The notes under the pieces are model-generated. The model did no database searches. It was not told where the DNA came from and saw only the letters and a list, made by a program, of their open reading frames with translations. From Micromonospora okii (lineage in GTDB: Bacteria; Actinomycetota; Actinomycetes; Mycobacteriales; Micromonosporaceae), in assembly GCF_020884795.1 (NCBI RefSeq), contig NZ_BBZF01000022.1, forward strand, positions 62,001 to 126,000: a DNA stretch of 64,000 nt, given 5' to 3'. The position numbers were made by a program, and so were the translations under genes. Shown in pieces: positions 16,539-23,430 of this stretch. The first letter of the stretch is position 1. Each line of letters starts with the position of its first letter.

Positions 16539-18433
16539 CCGTCACGCCCCCGACGACCACGAGGTCCCGCCCCCGGTACGGCTTCACCTTCGCCGCCGAC
16601 GGCCGCAGCGCCGCCGCGCTGCGCGCCGACCCCGGCGGCGGCCTCACGGTGGAGACCTGGCGGCCGACCGCCTCGGGGTGGGCCCCGAGCCCGACCGGCG
16701 TCCCCGCCGACCTCGACGACCAGCTCCTGCCGCTGCCCGACGGCCGGCTGCTGCTGGTACGCCCCGACGACGCCGGCGCCACGGTGCTGCTCGTCGACGC
16801 CCGCCCCGGCCGCCCGTCCGCCGTGAAGGCAGGCCCCGCCGAGCGCCCCTCCACCGTGGAGCTGTGTCGCCGCCCCGAGCACGCCGTGCGCCTCGCGCCG
16901 CCCCCGCCCGGCGAGCCGACCGCGCTGGCCTGCCTGATCGGGTACGACGGCACCGTCACCCGGTTCTGGTGGCTGCTGCCCGACGGCTCCCTCGTCCCGT
17001 TCGGCGCGCCGCTGCCCGGCCTCACCAGCGGGCAGGGTTGGCTGCCCGGCCCGCGTCTCGCGCTCACCTGGACCGACCCGGCCGGGGTGACCCGGGTCCT
17101 CGGGTTGGACCCGGGCACCGGCGCCACCGACGTCCTGCTGGACGTCGGCCCCGACACCGACGACCGGGTGGCCCTGACCGACCCCGACCACGACCTGCTG
17201 GTGGCCACCACCAACGCCGGTGACGCCGAGTGGATCGGCTTCGCCCGGCCCGGCTCCGGCGGCGACCCCTGGTTCCCGGAGGAGCTGGCCGCCGAGGAGC
17301 GGGCCGAACCGCTCGCGGTGGACCCCACCGGCCGGTACGTCCTGCTGCACCGCCGACGGGGGGCGCACGCCGAACTGACCGTCCACGACGTGCCGGCCGG
17401 GTCGACGCGCCCGCTGGCCACACCGCCGGGCTGCCCGCGGGGGCCGGCCGCCTGGACCGCCGACGGGATCGTGCTGCCGTGGTCCGCACCGACCGTGCCG
17501 CACGCGACCGTCCACCTCGACCCGGCGGGACCGCCGCCGGTCCTGGCCGACCACCCGGGCGCGGCCCCGGCCCGGACGGTGACCCTCGACGGCGCGGCCG
17601 GCCCGGTGCAGGGCGTCGTCCACGGCGGCGGCCCCGACTGGCGGCGGGCCGAGCGCCTGCTCGTCGCGCTGCACGGCGGCCCGCACGCCCGGTGGAGCTA
17701 CACCCACGACCCGCTGCTGCATTCCCTGGCCGCCGACGGCGTCGCGGTGCTCGCGCCCAACCAGCGCGGCAGCACCGGGTACGGGCGGTCGCACGCGGTC
17801 GCCGTGGCCGGCGCGTGGGGCGGCCCCGATCTCGCCGACGTCCTCGCGGTGCTCGACGGGCTGGCCGCGCACCGGCGGGGCCTGCCGCCGCCGGCCGTGC
17901 TCGGCCTCAGCTACGGCGGGTTCCTCGCCCTGCTGACCGGGGCCGTGGCCGGTGACCGGATCGGCGGTTGCGTCGCGCTCGCGGCGTTCACGTCGGCGCG
18001 CCGGCTGCACCGGGCGGGCTCCGCCGGGGTCCGCGCGCTCATCGACGACCTCGCCGGCCGGGACGGCGTCGACGACGGGTGGGGTGAGCGGGACGTCCTG
18101 CGGCTCGCCGGCGGGCTGAGGGCCCCGACCCTGCTGGTGCACGGCGCGCGGGACGGCGTCGTCCCCGTCGCCGAGTCGCGCCGCCTGCACCGGCTGCTGT
18201 GCGAGCTGGGACGCCGGCCGACGTACCTGGAGATCGACGGCGCCGGGCACCAGCTCACGCACGGCGCGACCGGCGAGCGGGTCGTCGCCGCCGTCCGCGA
18301 CTTCCTCACCGCGCTGGCCCCCGAGCGGCGGGCCGCCCACAGACTCCCCGCGCGCCCGTACGACGCGCGGGGTGACCGGAAACCGACGGATGTGGGGGGA
18401 GGTGATTTCGATGACCAGGCGGAGTGTGCGTGA
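16529..18433 (+). CDS. S9 prolyl-oligopeptidase, likely leader peptidase
   Basis: 634 residues from ATG 16529, overlapping the synthetase by 10 bp. The N-terminal ~380 residues are a beta-propeller-like region. The C-terminal alpha/beta hydrolase has a LHGGPH oxyanion segment, a GLSYGGF nucleophile elbow (Ser near 467), DGVVPVAES for the Asp (near 544) and GAGHQLTHG for the His (near 572). It has no signal peptide, so it is cytoplasmic. Prolyl oligopeptidases in class III clusters (FlaP type) cut leaders after Pro, and the precursor next door has a Pro directly before its Cys-rich core. The last 23 bp overlap the precursor gene. Confidence 0.85.
   Translation: MSVTVTPPTTTRSRPRYGFTFAADGRSAAALRADPGGGLTVETWRPTASGWAPSPTGVPADLDDQLLPLPDGRLLLVRPDDAGATVLLVDARPGRPSAVKAGPAERPSTVELCRRPEHAVRLAPPPPGEPTALACLIGYDGTVTRFWWLLPDGSLVPFGAPLPGLTSGQGWLPGPRLALTWTDPAGVTRVLGLDPGTGATDVLLDVGPDTDDRVALTDPDHDLLVATTNAGDAEWIGFARPGSGGDPWFPEELAAEERAEPLAVDPTGRYVLLHRRRGAHAELTVHDVPAGSTRPLATPPGCPRGPAAWTADGIVLPWSAPTVPHATVHLDPAGPPPVLADHPGAAPARTVTLDGAAGPVQGVVHGGGPDWRRAERLLVALHGGPHARWSYTHDPLLHSLAADGVAVLAPNQRGSTGYGRSHAVAVAGAWGGPDLADVLAVLDGLAAHRRGLPPPAVLGLSYGGFLALLTGAVAGDRIGGCVALAAFTSARRLHRAGSAGVRALIDDLAGRDGVDDGWGERDVLRLAGGLRAPTLLVHGARDGVVPVAESRRLHRLLCELGRRPTYLEIDGAGHQLTHGATGERVVAAVRDFLTALAPERRAAHRLPARPYDARGDRKPTDVGGGDFDDQAECA
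18398..18405 (+). promoter_or_regulatory. Consensus ribosome site of the precursor gene
   Basis: GGAGGTGA lies 5 bases before ATG 18411, the closest match to the anti-Shine-Dalgarno sequence that I noticed in the window. It decides the start against the upstream in-frame ATGs and predicts heavy translation of the precursor. Confidence 0.8.
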
Positions 18434-18563
18434 CCTGCGGTCGCTGCCGCGCAAGGAGCGGACCGTGCGGGAGCACGCCGTGGGCCTGCAGCCGTGCGAG
18501 TGCACCTGCTCGGGCAGCTGCGGCGCGACGTGCAGCGGCTCCTGCGGCTACACGTCCTGCTGA
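18411..18563 (+). CDS. lanA: Lanthipeptide precursor, Cys/Ser/Thr-rich core
   Basis: 50 residues. A basic leader of 28 residues (MTRRSVRDLRSLPRKERT then VREHAVGLQP) is followed by a 22-residue core starting CECTCSGSCGATC and ending GYTSC. The core has 7 Cys and 8 Ser/Thr and contains TCSGSCG twice. No two Ser/Thr are three residues apart, so the usual labionin pattern (S-x2-S) is absent; lanthionine rings are expected, in line with the zinc-bearing cyclase. P28 sits directly before the core and suits cleavage by the adjacent prolyl oligopeptidase. It overlaps the peptidase gene end by 23 bp and is followed by a large hairpin. Confidence 0.85.
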   Translation: MTRRSVRDLRSLPRKERTVREHAVGLQPCECTCSGSCGATCSGSCGYTSC

Positions 18564-18583
18564 GCGCGGACGTCAGCGGCAGG

Positions 18584-18621
18584 GCGTCGCCGGCGGCGGG
18601 AGACCGCCGCCGGCGACGCCG
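18584..18621 (+). terminator. Intercistronic hairpin after the precursor gene
   Basis: A perfect 17-bp stem (18584-18600 with 18605-18621) and a 4-base GAGA loop. It sits between the precursor stop and the first ABC gene. Such a hairpin would attenuate transcription into the transporters and protect the short precursor message. Confidence 0.8.
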
Positions 18622-18653
18622 GTCGACGAGGGGGACGGACGAGAGGGGGAGCG

Positions 18654-20507
18654 GTGGGGGCGACAGCGGTCGGGGTGTCGCGGCGGGACGTGGTCCGGCT
18701 CGTGGCGCGGGACGTGACCGGGCCCGGACACGTCCCGTACGCGCTGTCGGTCCTCGCCGGCGCGGTGCAGGTCGGCTGCGTGCTGGTGCAGCCGCTGGCG
18801 TACCAGCGGGCGGTCGACGCCCTGATCCGGCGCGAGCCGGTCGGGCCGGCGCTGGCCGGGCTCGCCGCCGTGCTGCTGGTCGCGGTCGCGGCGTCGGCGG
18901 CCCTCGGCCAGCTCACCCAGTACCGGGCGGCCCTGGCGGCCCGGCGCTACCGGGCCGACCTGGTCGACCGGGTGCTGCGCCTGCCCCCGTACGGGCGGGT
19001 TCCCGCCTCGGGGGACCTGCTGGTGCGGTTCAGCAGCGACGCCGAGGCGCCCGGCGCGCTGGCCGGCTCCGCGCTGCGGGTCGGCATCGGGCTGACCACC
19101 AGCGTCGTGTCGTTCGCCGTGCTGGCCGCCCTGTACTGGCCGGTCGCCGCGCTGGCCGCCGTGGAGGTCGCCGTCACCGCCTTCGTCGCGCGGGTGTTCG
19201 TGCGGCGGCAGGGCGACGCGGCGGCCCGCTACCAGGCCGGCCGGGCCGAGCTGACGACCCGGCTGGTCGACGCCCACCGGGGCGTCCGCACCATCCGCGC
19301 CGCCGGCACCCTCGCCCGGGAACGGCGGCGCGTCCTCGCGCCGCTGGCCGCCGTCCGGGCCGCCGGGACGGACGGCTGGGCGGCGCAGCGCGACGTCGCC
19401 TGGCGCACCGCCGTGATCGGGCCGACGGCCCGCATCGGCGTGCTGGCGTTGGCCGGGCTGGCCGTGTACGACCGGCGGCTCAGCGCGGGCGGGCTGCTGG
19501 CGGTGTACCTGTTCCACCGACTGGCCACCGGCGTGCTCGACCAGGTGGACCAGCTCGGCGCGATGGCCGTCCAGGCCGCCGGCGCGCGCCGCCTGGCGGA
19601 GGTGCTCGACGCGCCCGCGCAGGCCGACGGGGCCGGGCCGGACGAGGCGCCGCCCGGGCGGGGGGAACTCCGGCTCGACGGCGTCGTCCTGCGCCGCGAC
19701 GGCCGGAACCTGCTCGACGGGGTGAGCCTCACCGTGCCGGCCGGCGCGCACGTGGCCGTGGTGGGCCGCTCCGGCGTCGGCAAGTCCTCCCTGGTCGGCC
19801 TGGCCGGGCGGCTGGTCGACCCCGACGCCGGCCGGGTGCTGCTCGACGGCCGGGACGTGGCGGACTGGCCGCTGGCGACGCTGCGCCGCGAGGTCGCGTA
19901 CGCCTTCGAGGAGCCCCGCCTGTTCGGCGGCACCGTCGCCGCGGCGATCGGCGTCGGCGCGGCCGGAGCGCAGGAGGTACGGCGGGCCGCCCGGCTGGCC
20001 CGCGCCGACGCCTTCGTGCGCCGGCTGCCCCGGGGCTACGACACGCCGCTGGCCGGGGCGCCCCTGTCCGGCGGCGAGCACCAGCGCCTCGGGCTGGCCC
20101 GGGCGATCGCCCGATCGGCCCGGCTGGTGGTGCTCGACGACGCCACCAGCAGCCTCGACACCGCCACCGAGGCGGAGGTGACCGCCGCCCTGCGCACCGC
20201 CTGGGATGGCGTGACCGCCCTGGTGGTGGCGCACCGGGCCGGCACCGCCGCCGGTTGCGACCTCGTCGCCTGGCTGGACGACGGCCGGGTCCGGGCCCTC
20301 GGCCCGCACGCCGAGCTGTGGCGCGACCCCGCCTACCGGGCCATGTTTGCCGCCCCGCCCGACGGGACCGCCACGAGCGCCGGGGCCGCCGCCCCGACCG
20401 CCGCTGCCGATCCGACGACCGGGACCGTCGCCGGGCCGGCCGTGGCGGACCCCGTCGACGAGCTGGCCGGGGCGAGCGGCGCGGACGAGCCGGCGGTGGC
20501 GCGGTGA
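18654..20507 (+). CDS. ABC half-exporter, subunit 1 (degenerate catalytic site)
   Basis: 617 residues from GTG 18654 with an AGGGGGA ribosome site. The N-terminal ~310 residues form the six-helix exporter domain. The C-terminal ATPase has Walker A GRSGVGKSS (about 375-383), signature LSGGEHQ, Walker B LVVLDDATSSLD and a VVAHR H-loop. Asp replaces the catalytic Glu after Walker B, as in the weak site of heterodimeric exporters. There is no C39 peptidase domain, so it does not cleave the leader. It overlaps the second ABC gene by 4 bp (GTGA). The last ~50 residues are a low-complexity Ala/Thr tail. It likely exports the finished lanthipeptide together with its partner. Confidence 0.88.
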   Translation: MGATAVGVSRRDVVRLVARDVTGPGHVPYALSVLAGAVQVGCVLVQPLAYQRAVDALIRREPVGPALAGLAAVLLVAVAASAALGQLTQYRAALAARRYRADLVDRVLRLPPYGRVPASGDLLVRFSSDAEAPGALAGSALRVGIGLTTSVVSFAVLAALYWPVAALAAVEVAVTAFVARVFVRRQGDAAARYQAGRAELTTRLVDAHRGVRTIRAAGTLARERRRVLAPLAAVRAAGTDGWAAQRDVAWRTAVIGPTARIGVLALAGLAVYDRRLSAGGLLAVYLFHRLATGVLDQVDQLGAMAVQAAGARRLAEVLDAPAQADGAGPDEAPPGRGELRLDGVVLRRDGRNLLDGVSLTVPAGAHVAVVGRSGVGKSSLVGLAGRLVDPDAGRVLLDGRDVADWPLATLRREVAYAFEEPRLFGGTVAAAIGVGAAGAQEVRRAARLARADAFVRRLPRGYDTPLAGAPLSGGEHQRLGLARAIARSARLVVLDDATSSLDTATEAEVTAALRTAWDGVTALVVAHRAGTAAGCDLVAWLDDGRVRALGPHAELWRDPAYRAMFAAPPDGTATSAGAAAPTAAADPTTGTVAGPAVADPVDELAGASGADEPAVAR

Positions 20508-22411
20508 CCGGCCCGGCGGTCCGGCTGCTGCGGGCGCAGCTCCGCCCGCACCGGCGCGCGCTGACCCTGATCGGCGCGCTGTCGCTGGCGCTGGCGGTGC
20601 CGACCGGGGCCAGCGGTCTGGTCGTGGCCCGCGCCCTCGACCGGGGCTTCCTGGTCGAGGCGCCGCTGGTGGGGCTGGCCTGGCTGGGCCTCTTCGCGGC
20701 GCTCGGGATCGCCGCCGTGGCGCTCAACCGGGCCCTGTTCCCGCTGCTGGCCGCCACCGTGGAGCCGCTGCGGGACCAACTGGTCACCCTCGTCGTCTCA
20801 GCCGGCCTGGATCGGGCGGTCGCGGCGGCCGACGCCGCCCCGGGCGCGGACGCCGTGCGGGCCACCGACGAGGTGGAGGGCATCCGCGCGACCGTCGGCG
20901 CGATCCTGCGCAACCTGCACATGACGGTGGCCGGTGTGCTCGGCGCGGTGCTCGGCCTGCTGCTGCTCGAGCCGGTCGTCGCGCTGATCACCCTGCCCTG
21001 CCTGCTCGTCGGGCTCGGCCTCTACGGGCCGCTGATCGCCGTGTCGGTGCGGCGGTACCGCCGCGCGGTGCTCGCCGAGGAACAGCTCGCCGAGCGCGCC
21101 GCCGAGGTCTTCGCCGCGCAGCGGGACATCGCGAGCTGCGCGGCCGGGGAGGCGGTCGCGAGCGACGTACGCCGGCAGGCCGACGCGGTCGCGGCCGGGT
21201 GGATCGCGCTGGGTCGACTGGGCGGGCTCCGGCTGGCGGTGACCGTGCTGGCCGTGGAGACGCCGGTCCTGCTGGTGGTCGGCCTCGGCCCCGGACTGAT
21301 CTCCGCCGGCCGGCTCACCTGGGGGGACGCGGTCGGCGCGGTGCTGTACCTGACCTCGGCGATCGGCCCGGCGGTCCGGTTCGTGGTGCACGGCGCGGCG
21401 GACTGGGTGGTGGGCGTGCTCGGCGCGGCCACCCGGCTGGCCGAGGTCCTGCCGGCGACCGACCCCCCGCCGGCCCGGCCCGAAGCCGAGGCGGCCCCGT
21501 CGCCGCGTGTGGAAGCGCAGGCCGGCGTCGCGGACCCACAGCCCGGTCTCGCGGACCCGCAGGCCGGTGTCGCGGACCGCCCGGCGGTGCGCCTGCGCGG
21601 GCTGACGTTCCGCTACTCGCCCGACGCCGCCCCGGTGCTGCGCGACGTCTCGCTCGACGTGCCCTACGGCGAGCACCTGGCGGTCATCGGCCCCAGCGGC
21701 TCCGGGAAGTCCACCCTGGTCGCCCTGCTCGGCGGGGTACGGCAACCGGATGCCGGCACGGTCACGCTGGGGGAGACGGCGCTGGCCGAGCTGCCCCCGG
21801 CCCGCCGGCACCGCGACGTCGCGCTCGTGCCGCAGCAGGCGTACGTGTTCGCCGGAACGGTCCGGGAGAACCTCGCCTACCTGGCCCCCGACCTGCCCGA
21901 CGCCGCGCTGCGGGCCGCCGCCGACGAGTTCGGGCTCGGCGACGTGCTGCGCCGCCTCGGCGGCCTCGACGGGCTGGTGCCGGCCGGCGGGGCCGGCCTG
22001 TCGGCGGGCGAGCGGCAGCTCGTTACCCTGGCCCGGACGTACGTCGCCCCGGCCCGGCTGGTCCTGCTCGACGAGGCGACCTGCCACCTGGACCCGGCCG
22101 CCGAGCGGCGCGCGGAGCTGCTGTTCCGGGAGCGTCCGGGCACCCTCGTCGTCGTCGCGCACCGGATCGCCAGCGCCTGGCGGGCCGACCGCATCCTGCT
22201 CGTCGACGGCGGCGCGGCGGTCGCCGGCAGCCACGCCGATCTGCTGGCCGGCAGCGCCCGCTACCGCGAGCTGGTGCGGCACTGGCGGGCCGAGCCGGGC
22301 GATCCGCCGGCCGCCTCGGGACCCGTCGACCCGGAAGCCGTCGACCCGGAGTCGGCCGCCCCGGAGCCCGTCACCCCGGAGTCGGCCGCGTTCCCCGCCG
22401 GTCAGCGGTAG
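20504..22411 (+). CDS. ABC half-exporter, subunit 2 (intact catalytic site)
   Basis: 635 residues from GTG 20504. Exporter transmembrane domain at about 1-320, then a repetitive Ala/Pro/Asp linker with three GVADPQ-like units (about 338-360). The ATPase follows, with Walker A GPSGSGKST, signature LSAGERQ and Walker B LVLLDEATCHLD with the normal catalytic Glu, plus an H-loop VVAHR. The C-terminal tail repeats (V/T)DPE(A/S) units. It pairs naturally with the preceding half-transporter, which has the degenerate site. Its 3' end overlaps the convergent SARP gene by 10 bp. Confidence 0.88.
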   Translation: MTGPAVRLLRAQLRPHRRALTLIGALSLALAVPTGASGLVVARALDRGFLVEAPLVGLAWLGLFAALGIAAVALNRALFPLLAATVEPLRDQLVTLVVSAGLDRAVAAADAAPGADAVRATDEVEGIRATVGAILRNLHMTVAGVLGAVLGLLLLEPVVALITLPCLLVGLGLYGPLIAVSVRRYRRAVLAEEQLAERAAEVFAAQRDIASCAAGEAVASDVRRQADAVAAGWIALGRLGGLRLAVTVLAVETPVLLVVGLGPGLISAGRLTWGDAVGAVLYLTSAIGPAVRFVVHGAADWVVGVLGAATRLAEVLPATDPPPARPEAEAAPSPRVEAQAGVADPQPGLADPQAGVADRPAVRLRGLTFRYSPDAAPVLRDVSLDVPYGEHLAVIGPSGSGKSTLVALLGGVRQPDAGTVTLGETALAELPPARRHRDVALVPQQAYVFAGTVRENLAYLAPDLPDAALRAAADEFGLGDVLRRLGGLDGLVPAGGAGLSAGERQLVTLARTYVAPARLVLLDEATCHLDPAAERRAELLFRERPGTLVVVAHRIASAWRADRILLVDGGAAVAGSHADLLAGSARYRELVRHWRAEPGDPPAASGPVDPEAVDPESAAPEPVTPESAAFPAGQR

Positions 22412-23256
22412 CCGGGCGGCGACCAGCGCCGCGTGCCCCGCCCGCCGGGGCAGCCGGGGCAAGGCCCGCGCGTCGGCCGGGAGGGGCGGGCCGGGGGAGC
22501 GGGGGCGTCCAGCGCCGGGTCCCGGTTCAGGATCCGCCGGTGCAGCTCGGTGAGCTGCCGGCCCGGTTCGATGCCCAGCTCGTCGGCCAGCTTGCACCGG
22601 ATGCCGTGGAAGACGTCCAGTGCCTCGGCGGCCCGGCCCAGGCGGTAGAGGGCGGTCATCAGGCTCGCGCTCAGCCGCTCGTCGAGCGGCTCGTCGGCCA
22701 CCAGCTCGGAGAGCTCGGTGACCACCGAGGCGTGCCGCCCGAGGGTGAGGTCCAGCTCCGCGCACCGGGCCCGCAGGGCGGTCCGCCGCCGGGTCAGCAG
22801 CTCGGCCGCCGCCCGCACCACCGGGCTGTCGAGGCCGGGCAGCGCCGGGCCGCGCCACAGGGCCAGCGCCGCGCGGAACCGGTCGACGGCGTCCTCGGGC
22901 CGCCCGTCGGCGACCGCCCGGTCGCCCTCGGCGGCCAGCCGGTCGAAGACCAGCGCGTCGAGGTCCGTGGCCGACACGCACGCCCGGTAGCCGACGCCCT
23001 CGGTGACCACCGCCGGGGCGTCCGCGCGGGCCCCGGCGAGCAGGCGGCGGAGCTGGGAGACCACGATGGTCAGTTGGGAGCGGGCGGTGGCCGGCGGGCT
23101 CAGGCTCCACAGCGACTCGATCAGCCGGTCGGTCGACACCGTCCGGTTCGCGTCGAGCAGCAGCGTCGCGAGCAGGACCGAGACCCGCCCGCCCCGGAGG
23201 GGGACCGGACCGTCGGCGGCCTCGACCGCCAGCGTACCGAGGATTGCGCACCGCAT
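22402..23256 (-). CDS. SARP-family (BTAD) transcriptional activator
   Basis: 284 residues from ATG 23256 with a GGAGG site. The N-terminal OmpR-like winged helix (about 1-95) includes MRCAILGTLAVE and SQLTIVVSQLRRLL. The bacterial transcriptional activation domain (about 100-250) includes DLDALVFDRLAAEG and ALWRGPALPGL. The tail is Pro/Arg-rich and there is no NB-ARC domain, so this is a small SARP. SARPs activate secondary-metabolite clusters by binding direct repeats near the -35 region. Lying convergent at the end of the lanthipeptide cluster, it is the likely pathway activator; I could not identify its target repeats with confidence. Confidence 0.85.
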   Translation of the reverse strand: MRCAILGTLAVEAADGPVPLRGGRVSVLLATLLLDANRTVSTDRLIESLWSLSPPATARSQLTIVVSQLRRLLAGARADAPAVVTEGVGYRACVSATDLDALVFDRLAAEGDRAVADGRPEDAVDRFRAALALWRGPALPGLDSPVVRAAAELLTRRRTALRARCAELDLTLGRHASVVTELSELVADEPLDERLSASLMTALYRLGRAAEALDVFHGIRCKLADELGIEPGRQLTELHRRILNRDPALDAPAPPARPSRPTRGPCPGCPGGRGTRRWSPPGYR

Positions 23257-23344
23257 GTCGCCTCCGCCGCCCGTCCCCACGGCCGTCCGGCCGGGCTGCA
23301 CCGAGCATCGCCGAGGCCGGCGCGGGGGCTCCAGTGACGGGTGA

Positions 23345-23381
23345 CCCGGGCGGGGCGGGACATCCGCCCGGCCCGCCCGGG
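23345..23381 (-). terminator. Hairpin downstream of the M14 gene
   Basis: CCCGGGCGGG (23345-23354) pairs perfectly with CCCGCCCGGG (23372-23381); the 17-base loop can fold further. It lies about 50 bases past the leftward carboxypeptidase stop and upstream of the SARP start. Confidence 0.6.
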
Positions 23382-23430
23382 ACAAGTACGGCGCGGTGGG
23401 GTGACCCGGCGGCCACCCCGCCGCGCCCGG

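Noticed and set aside
13661..18433. 1590-codon plus-strand frame covering the synthetase and S9 peptidase
   Set aside because: Only its last 635 codons are real (the S9 peptidase). The earlier part is out of frame with the LanL motifs.
18426..18717. Alternative Cys-rich plus-strand frame over the precursor gene
   Set aside because: It has no ribosome site, lies out of frame with the ATG that follows a consensus site, and runs through the hairpin.
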